Of a DNA stretch of 36,606 nucleotides, positions 18,515-26,700 are shown piece by piece. The position numbers and the translations under genes were made by a program. Numbering within the stretch: the first letter of the stretch is position 1; each line of letters begins with the position of its first letter. The notes under the pieces are model-generated. The model made no database searches and was not told the DNA's origin. It saw only the letters and a list, made by a program, of their open reading frames with translations. The stretch comes from Flammeovirgaceae bacterium. Lineage in GTDB: Bacteria > Bacteroidota > Bacteroidia > Cytophagales > Cyclobacteriaceae. The stretch is taken from contig QIMC01000337.1 of NCBI GenBank assembly GCA_003232185.1, forward strand, positions 1 to 36,606, given 5' to 3'.

Positions 18515-19354
18515 TTAATATTTTTTCCAAGCGGTTATTTCGCGTCCAAAAAGCTTTTCGAATTTTTGTATATCCTCCTTGATTTCTAAGTATAGTTTCT
18601 GTTTTAGATCAATAGGAAATTCAGGTTTTTCAGGCAATTTATTGCCTATTACTCTCAAAGATAGTTCTATTAATGATTTTGGGAAGAAACGTCTCAGAGG
18701 TTTAAAAGGAACAAAAATACGACCTATACCCTTTTCCGAAAGTACATTTCTATTTGTTGATTGATTTGTGGGTTTATACTGACTATTTTCTAAAAAAGGT
18801 TTTATGTCAATTTCCAAAAACCGTGCTATTTCAACCAGGGTATTTTGTGGACTGGCAATCAAGTCTTCAAACAAGAGAAGCAATACTCTATCTCTTCCGA
18901 ATGATTCTATAAACGGACTAATCTGATAATAGTATTTGGAGCGTAATGTATACGATTCATTATTTCGTATTTCAGTTTGTAGATCTTTATGGGTTCTTTT
19001 TCTGACCAGCCTATGAGCATAATTAGATATTATTCGTTCAATGGGGTCCCTGGTGATATAAATATGTTTCATTTGTGGATTATAAGCATGAATCCTTTTG
19101 GCAGTATCTTCAAATTCGGGCCGCATTGTATAGGTTGTAGATCCCTCCCCCAAAATTTGACCATACCGGGGTTTGAAAAGTTTATGGTATTTATTGAGAT
19201 GATTCCTCCAATCAGGATCTCTACTAAAATAATCTGGTTCCTTTTCGAGACAGAAGCAAACTTTTGGATGCTTCGATATATAATTGGACAAACTGGTAGT
19301 GCCACTTTTTTGAGCACCAATTATCATAAAATCTATGTTAAAACGATTTTTCAC
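18515..19354 (-). CDS. Sulfotransferase domain protein (heparan N/O-sulfotransferase-like), second of two
   Basis: In this 279-residue protein the 5'-phosphosulfate-binding loop IIGAQKSGTTSLSNYISKHP contains Lys16, and the 3'-phosphate motif HIYITRDPIERIISNYAH contains Arg102 and Ser110. KEPDYFSRD and GEGSTTYT are also typical of NDST/HS3ST-like bacterial homologues. The predicted role is transfer of sulfate from PAPS to the polysaccharide or its lipid-linked precursor. The start is a GTG overlapping the previous gene's stop as TAGTG, which argues for translational coupling with the YdcF-like gene. Its PAPS motifs differ in context from the other sulfotransferase at 12159, so the two may modify different positions. 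Confidence 0.93.
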   Translation of the reverse strand: MKNRFNIDFMIIGAQKSGTTSLSNYISKHPKVCFCLEKEPDYFSRDPDWRNHLNKYHKLFKPRYGQILGEGSTTYTMRPEFEDTAKRIHAYNPQMKHIYITRDPIERIISNYAHRLVRKRTHKDLQTEIRNNESYTLRSKYYYQISPFIESFGRDRVLLLLFEDLIASPQNTLVEIARFLEIDIKPFLENSQYKPTNQSTNRNVLSEKGIGRIFVPFKPLRRFFPKSLIELSLRVIGNKLPEKPEFPIDLKQKLYLEIKEDIQKFEKLFGREITAWKKY

Positions 19355-20028
19355 TAATTCTCAATTACGTACATCCGAGGGATAAAGAAGCACTTTACAT
19401 ATAGATAGGCCAATGCTTCACCAACGACTGTTCGGAAGCCGATACTTGACTTCCACCATTTATTTTGATCATAGCTTAAATCGTCAAGTGAAATGATGCC
19501 GAACTGGTACTCAGCCCCAATCGCTTTGGTGTACAATAGTTTACTTCGCCGTGCATGTGGCCCAATGGTTAGAATGTTAATGGTGTGGTTTTGAATAGAC
19601 GCGGTTTTTAACCATTTGTTTACAATAAGGGCATTAGAATAGGTTCTGTCCCTTAAAATTTTCTTGCTCGGTAATGCCACAATTTTCTCTGGATCGAAAC
19701 CTAATTGATTCAATTTAACAACCCCAACATCCACATAGGTTTGAAATCCACTATATGTACCCATTGGGACAGGGCCTCCCGTGATCAGTATCTTTTCACA
19801 TTTCAAGTTATTGAATACTATCATGGCACTGTCAAAAGCATAGTCTGGAAGTGAGCCTTCTATCACTAACACCCCGTTTTTGTACGGTTCATTGGTAGCC
19901 AAATAAGAATATACAGTGACTTTCAGTAAGGTTAGTAAAATTAATAACAAGAAAATAAAGAGTACCCAACCTTTCCAGGTGGGAACCCAAATATTCTTTC
20001 TTTGAAAAATTGAAAATGATAGCTGCAA
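19354..20028 (-). CDS. YdcF/SanA/ElyC-like (DUF218) membrane-anchored protein
   Basis: The 224 residues comprise one N-terminal transmembrane segment (about 17-39, GWVLFIFLLLILLTLLKVTVYSY by position) followed by a soluble DUF218 domain. That domain reads VLVIEGSLPDYAFDSA, ILITGGPV, RDRTYSNALIVNKWL and ILTIGPHARRSKLLY, the usual order of conserved blocks. YdcF-type proteins are linked to envelope and polysaccharide biology but the reaction is not settled. The topology would place the domain in the periplasm. The only start I find is a TTG at 20028; an upstream ATG is absent, so the true start is uncertain. Overlap with the sulfotransferase start and a 21-nt gap to the GT4 gene indicate one operon. 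Confidence 0.85.
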   Translation of the reverse strand: MQLSFSIFQRKNIWVPTWKGWVLFIFLLLILLTLLKVTVYSYLATNEPYKNGVLVIEGSLPDYAFDSAMIVFNNLKCEKILITGGPVPMGTYSGFQTYVDVGVVKLNQLGFDPEKIVALPSKKILRDRTYSNALIVNKWLKTASIQNHTINILTIGPHARRSKLLYTKAIGAEYQFGIISLDDLSYDQNKWWKSSIGFRTVVGEALAYLYVKCFFIPRMYVIEN

Positions 20029-20049
20029 GGGTAGTTTTACCTGATATAT

Positions 20050-21147
20050 TTAGTTTTGCAATAATTTATTATATTCGATTTCATAACTTCTCACCATTTT
20101 ATCAAGGTTGAAATTTTCAATAACGATTTTTTTACCTTCAGACCCCATGCGTTTAGCAAGATGGTTGTCATCCAAGATTGTCAATATTGATTTGATTAAT
20201 CCTTGTATGTCATAAGGTTCTATCAAAATGCCTGTTATTCCATCTTTCACCAATTCTGGTGTACCACCACCATTGGTGGCTATTACCGGTTTGCCAAATG
20301 CCATAAATTCGAGAACAGCATTTGGTATCCCTTCTCCATGAATTCTGTGGTTTGTAGTAAGTACACCTAGGTCTATTGCACTCAGGTAACGTTCAATGTT
20401 ACTTTTACGACCAATTAATTGGATATTTTCTTTTAAGGAATCAGGTATCATGGCCTGGAATTTGGATAAAAGTATCCCATCACCGATGGCAACAAATGCT
20501 ATATCTTTTCTTGTATTGGAAATATGTATCGCGGCATCAAGAAAAGTGTGGTAATCTTTTCTAATCTCAAACGCGCCAACCATAGCTACAATTTTTTTCC
20601 CATGTAGGTTTAACTCATCTTGAATTTCATTGGTTGAAATCGAATAATTTAATCTATTTAGATCATAACCATTATGAATGAAAACACTTTTCGCTTTAGG
20701 TGCGTTGTATGACTTTAGACCCATTTCGGAATTGGCTATTATCAAGTCAGACATGGGAAATGTGAGTTTACTCCGAATCCAGTTAGTGACTTTAAGTCGA
20801 AAAGGGGCATTGTATATCATGGCATTTACAAACTTTATACCTAATAATTTTGCGACGGGTAGTGAATAAACAGAGCACATACTTTCACAACTCTGAATGA
20901 TCGAAGGTTTTATTTGTTTGCATAGTTTATATAGGCGACTGAAAATACTCAAATCCTTTTTCCTTCGCCTTTCGAAAAAGTGAATTTTTATTGGTAGGTC
21001 AAATACATCTTTATAATCGATAATAGTGGACAGCATCACCAGATGAATTTCCAGGGATTCATTTTTAGATAATCCTTTAAATAACTCAATGAATCTTCTT
21101 TCTTTGCCGCCGGTTTTCAGCGTATCAATAATAAAGAGTATTCTCAT
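20050..21147 (-). CDS. GT4-family glycosyltransferase
   Basis: This 365-residue GT-B enzyme begins MRILFIIDTLKTGGKERRFIELF, the glycine-containing acceptor loop of GT4 enzymes. The donor domain includes MVGAFEIRKDYHTFLDA, FVAIGDG, IQLIGRKSNIERYL and the E-x7-E motif in EGIPNAVLEFMAFGKPVIATNGGG. It is predicted to add a sugar to the lipid-linked repeat unit in the cytoplasm. It heads a three-gene leftward operon (GT4, YdcF-like, sulfotransferase) and is divergent from the lyase region. Substrates unknown. Confidence 0.93.
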   Translation of the reverse strand: MRILFIIDTLKTGGKERRFIELFKGLSKNESLEIHLVMLSTIIDYKDVFDLPIKIHFFERRRKKDLSIFSRLYKLCKQIKPSIIQSCESMCSVYSLPVAKLLGIKFVNAMIYNAPFRLKVTNWIRSKLTFPMSDLIIANSEMGLKSYNAPKAKSVFIHNGYDLNRLNYSISTNEIQDELNLHGKKIVAMVGAFEIRKDYHTFLDAAIHISNTRKDIAFVAIGDGILLSKFQAMIPDSLKENIQLIGRKSNIERYLSAIDLGVLTTNHRIHGEGIPNAVLEFMAFGKPVIATNGGGTPELVKDGITGILIEPYDIQGLIKSILTILDDNHLAKRMGSEGKKIVIENFNLDKMVRSYEIEYNKLLQN

Positions 21148-21510
21148 TTGCTCAAGATGACTTTCATTAAGTTTTGTAATACCAATTATTTAGTGGTCTT
21201 TTTAAAAGACAAGGGTCGTTAAAGTTGTACCTTTTTTAGTAAAAGCCATAGCTACATGGGTTTTACTTCTTTTTTAAGATAAAAAGAAAAATTTGAAAGA
21301 ACAATTCCACCGAATACGATTTGTCAGAGCAATAGTGACACCGATCAAGAATACAAACTTGAAAGATTCTCAAATTTCAGAGGAATGATCTAGAAGCAGG
21401 TAATGTATTAAATATTGTACCATTTATGATCGGGAGAAGAATACTAAAATAGAATCTTAAACACGTATGTGGTATATTAAGCACGGATACCATTCTTGGA
21501 TTAAAGGTTA
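21148..21510. other. Non-coding region with two hairpins, upstream of the asnB remnant
   Basis: It lies between the leftward GT4 start and the rightward asnB remnant and lyase genes. It contains an inverted repeat GTCTTTT-T-AAAAGAC at 21196-21210 and a stronger terminator-like hairpin at 21238-21275. No intact gene is seen. Part of it could be further eroded 5' sequence of the asnB remnant, but I could not align it. Confidence 0.45.
21238..21275 (+). terminator. Terminator-like hairpin with T-rich tail, without an upstream + strand gene
   Basis: A 12-bp stem with a single mismatch pairs AGTAAAAGCCAT (21238-21249) with ATGGGTTTTACT (21256-21267) around the loop AGCTAC. The T-rich run TTCTTTTTT follows to 21275. 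The orientation fits a rightward rho-independent terminator, yet the only gene to the left reads leftwards. It may be a leftover of a lost gene, a leader attenuator, or a stop for antisense transcripts. Confidence 0.45.
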
Positions 21511-21848
21511 GTGGAAGAAATAATTCTTGCCGATAAAAACATCAAAGTGCCGTTATTTCAAACCAAGTCTGTTTTAAGAGATACGTTTGGTGAAAATTTA
21601 CCAAAATCGATTTTAAACGCTCCAAAAAAGGTTTTAATGTTCCCCTACCAGAATGGGTCAAAGACGACTCTGTTAATCAAAAGCTAACAGATTTATTGGA
21701 AACAGATGGGTTAAATAATAAATTGGTTAAAAAAATCGCAAAGAAAACAAAGAGAGTAAATCTGATAATGGGAACTTTATATATAGATTTATGGTTTTTA
21801 GTGATTGGATCAAACAGACTACTGGATCCTAAAGCAGTTATTTATTAA
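21511..21848 (+). pseudogene. Remnant of an asparagine synthase (asnB) C-terminus
   Basis: Read rightwards, the stretch gives VPLFQTKSVLRDTFGENLPKSI (in part), then PKK and, after a one-base shift, GFNVPLPEWVKDD, and ends with NLIMGTLYIDLWF before the TAA at 21846-21848. This matches the AsnB C-terminal pattern, where the intact asnB at 10207 has LPKSILKHKKQGFAIPLSSWFKDD and a final FLDVWLEQ. The shift sits in an A-run near 21624, one A short of coding KKG. Only the last ~110 codons remain and no start or upstream domain is found. The wording differs from the intact asnB, so it comes from a different AsnB lineage. It ends about 30 nt before the first lyase gene. Confidence 0.8.
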
Positions 21849-21877
21849 CAGTTTTACAAAATTAAATCACTTTGTTT

Positions 21878-23209
21878 ATGGTACGTAAAACTCTTGATAT
21901 TTCCCTTACTCCAAATTTTAATTTCCGAAGGTATTCATTAGTGCTATCCTTGTTTTTTCTTGCAGTTTCAAGTTCTTGCCAAATTGATTCTACAAATGCA
22001 CAAAGCCTGGTGATTTTTCCAGATGCAGAGGGTTATGGTAGATTTACTAAAGGAGGAAGAGGCGGAACAATAATCAAAGTAACAAATCTTAACCAAAATG
22101 GACCTGGATCACTACGTGCGGCGGTAAAATTTAATGGTCCTCGTACAGTGGTTTTTGAAGTATCTGGAACTATCAATATGGCAAAAGACCTGGTAATTAA
22201 CCATCCGTACATAACAATTGCAGGTCAAACTGCCCCTTCACCTGGGATATTGTTAAAGGGTGGTACAGTTGTCATTAAAAGCAACAATATACTCATTCAA
22301 CACATTCGTGTGCGATCAGGTTTAGGAACAGATGACGCTATAAAATTTGGTGCTGCCGGCTCTGAGCAAGTATACGATGTGTACCTGGACCACGTATCGG
22401 CCAGCTGGGGGGTGGATGAAACTATGAGCGTCTATCAAAATAACAATGGATATGTTCATGATATCTCAATTGATCATTGCTTTATTACTGAGGGGTTAGC
22501 CAAGAACAATACCTTTACCGGCGCCAAAGGTTTTCTGATTAATAAGGGAAATAGTCCTAACAATGTTGTGGTAGGACCCATAAGTATCACCAAATCTCTT
22601 TTTGCACATAATAACCAGAGGAACCCAATGATATATAATGGTGTAGAATTAGTGTTGAGCAATAACATTATTTACGGATATAGGCATACTGCTCTGAATA
22701 TCAATGGAAGAGCAGCCGGGATTGCAAAAGTATCTGTGATAAACAATGTATTTAAAACGAGAATACTAACAAAAATAAGCCCTGTCAATGGAGTTGATAA
22801 CCCTAACGTTGAGCTTTACCTTTCAGGTAATGAGCTGGATGGCAACATTCCAAGTAATCAAAGTACACTTGTTAGCCGTAGCCTTACTCTGGTGAACCAC
22901 AGTCCACTTGCCCTAAACGGGGTTAAAATACTGTCCACTCAAATCACCGAGAACTACGTTCTTCATCAAGCAGGCGCCAGGCCTACAGATAGAGATTCCG
23001 TGGACGCCAGAATTGCTAATGAAGTTAGAACTGGTACCGGAGATTGGATGGATCAAGCCGAGGTAATAAATGCATATCCTGATTTGAACAAAAATACAGT
23101 GCTCTTTACCATCTCTAATCCAAATGTTGATGATGACAATGATGGGTATACTAACTTGGAAGAGCTGTTGTTCGAAATGAAGCTTGAGATCGAGGGAAAA
23201 TCCAATTAA
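21878..23209 (+). CDS. Secreted pectate-lyase-like right-handed beta-helix protein, short paralogue
   Basis: The 443 residues (ATG at 21878; a TTG two codons upstream is also in frame) begin with an N-terminal signal. Its hydrophobic core SLVLSLFFLAVSSSC ends in a possible lipobox Cys, so it may be a lipoprotein. The mature part has the PL1-type beginning FPDAEGYGRFTKGGRGG and the core DVYLDHVSASWGVDETMS, characteristic of bacterial pectate lyases, then parallel beta-helix coils (ISIDHCFI, SNNIIYGYRH). It ends with an acidic VDDDNDGYTNLEEL segment resembling a calcium-binding loop. No type IX sorting domain follows. Family enzymes cleave alpha-1,4 uronic acid links by beta-elimination; the substrate here could be the locus's own polymer. 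It is a close paralogue of the next gene's N-terminal half. Confidence 0.88.
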   Translation: MVRKTLDISLTPNFNFRRYSLVLSLFFLAVSSSCQIDSTNAQSLVIFPDAEGYGRFTKGGRGGTIIKVTNLNQNGPGSLRAAVKFNGPRTVVFEVSGTINMAKDLVINHPYITIAGQTAPSPGILLKGGTVVIKSNNILIQHIRVRSGLGTDDAIKFGAAGSEQVYDVYLDHVSASWGVDETMSVYQNNNGYVHDISIDHCFITEGLAKNNTFTGAKGFLINKGNSPNNVVVGPISITKSLFAHNNQRNPMIYNGVELVLSNNIIYGYRHTALNINGRAAGIAKVSVINNVFKTRILTKISPVNGVDNPNVELYLSGNELDGNIPSNQSTLVSRSLTLVNHSPLALNGVKILSTQITENYVLHQAGARPTDRDSVDARIANEVRTGTGDWMDQAEVINAYPDLNKNTVLFTISNPNVDDDNDGYTNLEELLFEMKLEIEGKSN

Positions 23210-23734
23210 CAAGACAGAAAAATCATTGAATACAATCTGGTTCTTTTTATCAAAATGATATGATACCAGCCAAAAATCATTGTTTTCACCCTACAATTAT
23301 GATTCTGGTTCAAAATTTAATTGTTCAAGTATATAGTATAACAGAAGTTATAATATATACAAATAGTTAAAATTCACTCCTACCATAGTTATATTTTTGA
23401 TAGTAATTAATAGCAGCTAATTACTTCTTTAAGATTGAATCATACATCCCTAAAGTGGGTGCTATGCCCAATTATATTTTAATTGTTACACAAAAACTTA
23501 AAATAATTCTACCAATATCAAATTGAAACACATCAATTATCATTTTGGCATTTTCAGTTGCTCCACAGATGCATTAAATATCATAAAGAACTAATAATCA
23601 ACACTTTGTAAAAAACACCAGATGATCATTTTTTCTTGGCATATATCCTGCTATGCTTTTAACAAGAAATAGTCAAATCTGGTGGATACAATTATTAGTG
23701 CAAAATTGTTCAGAATTTTTTAAACATACTTTGA
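23210..23734. other. AT-rich intergenic region between the two lyase genes
   Basis: These 525 nt hold no recognisable gene, repeat or hairpin terminator. A promoter for the long lyase gene may lie at the right end, where TACTTTG occurs immediately before the ATG at 23735, but it is not an exact TAnnTTTG box. I see nothing else. Confidence 0.4.
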
Positions 23735-26700
23735 ATGTCTGGTAAGAATTTTTACTCTCTATTATCTACTTGCGTTATCTCATCTATATTTTTCTCATTC
23801 ATACTTATTGCTAATGTAAATTTTGCATTTGGCCAATTACCTGTATTCCCTGAAGCGGAAGGTTTTGGCAGGTTTGCAACTGGAGGAAGAGGTGGGACTA
23901 TAATTCGCGTTACTAATTTGAACTCTAGTGGCGCAGGTTCTTTAAGCAATGCTGTAAACTCGAGCGGTGCTAGAATTGTGGTTTTCGAGATTTCAGGAAC
24001 CATTAATTTGGGAAGTGATTTGGTCATCAGAAATCCAAACCTGACCATTGCTGGCCAATCTGCCCCTTCACCTGGGATATTGTTAAGGGGTGGTACGGTT
24101 GTCATTAAAAGCAACAATATACTCATTCAACACATTCGAGTGCGATCAGGATTAGGATCCGATGATGCCATAAAATTTGGAGCCGGCAGTTCTGAACAAG
24201 TATATGATGTATATCTAGACCATGTTTCTGCCAGTTGGGGCGTTGATGAAACTATGAGTATTTACCAAAACAACAATGGATATGTTCATGATATCTCAAT
24301 CGATCATTGCTTTATTACGGAGGGGTTAGCCAAGAACAATACCTTTACCGGCTCCAAAGGTTTTTTGATTAATAAGGGAAATAGTCCTAACAATGTTGTG
24401 ATAGGACCCATAAGTGTCACCAAATCTCTTTTTGCACATAATAATCAACGAAATCCGAAGATCTATGATGGCACAGAATTAATCTTTAGTAATAACGTTA
24501 TTTATAGTTATAAGCATACCGGATTGTCTATTGACGGTAGAACTGATGGAATTTCGGTGGTGACGGCAATAAATAATATATTCAAAACAAGAGTTAATCC
24601 AAATGTAAATCCGGTACAAATGGATGATAACCCTAACGCTCAGATTTATCTTTCCGGGAATGAGTTAGACGGCAATGTTCCCTCTAATCAAAGTTCGCTG
24701 GTTAGCGGTAATGTTAATCTTGCTGGCCAGAGTCCGCTATCTCTAAATGGGGTTAATATCCTTTCCACTCAATTAACTGAAGACCATGTTCTTAATCAGG
24801 CTGGAGCCAGACCCGTAGATAGGGATGCCGTGGATGCGAGAATTGTCAATGAGGTGAAAACCGGAACCGGCGACTGGATGGATCAAACAGAGGTGAATAG
24901 TGCTTATCCTAACTTAGCGGTTAATAACCGATCATTTAGTATATCCAACGCAAACGGCGATGATGATGGTGATGGCTACACTAATGTAGAAGAATTACTT
25001 TATCAAATGAAATTGGAAGTTGAGGGAAGAGCAGGCGTCCCAAGCAATACCGCACCTACTATTAGTAACATATCTAATCAAACTATTGATGAAGATGATA
25101 CTATGGGTCCTATCTCATTTACTGTTAACGATGCTGAGTCTTCTGCTAACTCTTTAACCCTAAGTTCTAGTTCAAGTAACAATACTTTAGTCCCAAATAG
25201 TGAGATTGTATTTGGAGGCAGCGGTACCAATCGCACCATAACTATCACGCCAACTTCAGGTCAATTTGGTACTGCTACAATCACTGTTTCTGTTTCTGAT
25301 GGAAGTGTACAGGTTTCTGATATATTCGTCCTGACAGTTAATGAAGTATCAACTGGAAATACGCCTCCCAGAATTGCTAATATAGCCACCCAAACCATAG
25401 ATAAGGACCAGACTATGGGTCCAATTGTCTTTACAGTTGAGGACGATGAATCTGCGGCAGGCACATTAACATTATCTGGAAGTTCTAGTAACACCGGACT
25501 TGTCCAAAATAATGATATTGTTTTTGGGGGCAATGGAGGAAATAGGACCATAACAATTACACCTAATCCTGGCCAAACAGGACAGGCGACTATTACTGTT
25601 ACCGTATCAGATGGCGAGGATCAGGATGTGGAAACTTTTACGTTAAGGGTAAATGAACCGGTATCTAACAATACTCCTCCTACTATTTCCAATGTTTCTA
25701 ACCAAACCATAGATCAGGACCAATCAGTAGGGCCTTTGAATTTTACCATTGGCGATACAGAAAGTTCAGCGTCCTCCTTAACGGTAACTGCCGGTTCCAA
25801 TAACAATGGATTGGTGCCTTCTGGTAGCATTAATTTAGCAGGAAGTGGAACAAATCGCACCATCAGTATTACTCCTAGTGCTGGACAGTTCGGTACGGCC
25901 AGCATTACCATAACTGTTTCAGACGGGGAAGATGAAGGTTCTATTAGTTTTGTATTGAACGTAAACCAAGTTGCAGCAGGTGGTACACCTCCGACTGTAA
26001 GTAACTTGAGTAATCAAACAATCTTGCAAGATGAGACGCTTGGGCCTCTTGGTTTCACAGTGGATGATAATGAATCTAACCCTGGTACACTTTTATTAAC
26101 CGGAAGTTCAAGCAATGGTGCACTGGTTTCAAACACGTCAATCATTTTTGGTGGAGGAGGCAGCGATAGAAACATTACAGTAATCCCTACTACTGGTGCC
26201 TTCGGCACTACTATCATAACTGTTACTGTATCAGATGGTCAGGAACAGGATTCTGAAACCTTTGAACTTAACGTGACTGCTAATACGGCTCCTACAATAA
26301 GTAACATTCAAAACCAAACAATTGATCAAAACCTGGTATTGGGACCCATTAGCTTTACAATCAGTGATTTAGAAACAGTAGCTGGAGACTTGGTATTAGA
26401 TGCTAGTTCAAGTAATACCGCGCTGGTGTCAGCACCAGGCATAAACCTTGGTGGAAACGGCAATGATAGAACTATTACCGTAACCCCACGACAGGACAGA
26501 AGTGGGATTACCGAAATTACCATATCTGTTTCAGATGGAACAAACATCAATTCAATCACTTTCCAAGTAACAGTAGTTGGCCCTTCACCTAATACCCCTC
26601 CTACAATTAGTCAGATCACTGACCAGACCGTAGAGGCGAATGAGGTTCTGGGGCCTTTGGAGTTTAACGTCGATGATTCGGAAACTACTGCAGGTACTTT

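Noticed and set aside
18989-19357. A 122-codon rightward frame opposite the second sulfotransferase
   Set aside because: The leftward frame carries clear PAPS-binding motifs, while the rightward translation has no family features.
14027-21340. A shared 12-mer GCAATAGTGACA at 14027-14038 and 21329-21340
   Set aside because: Only two copies, with no shared flanks and different positions relative to genes; chance is the simplest explanation in AT-rich DNA.
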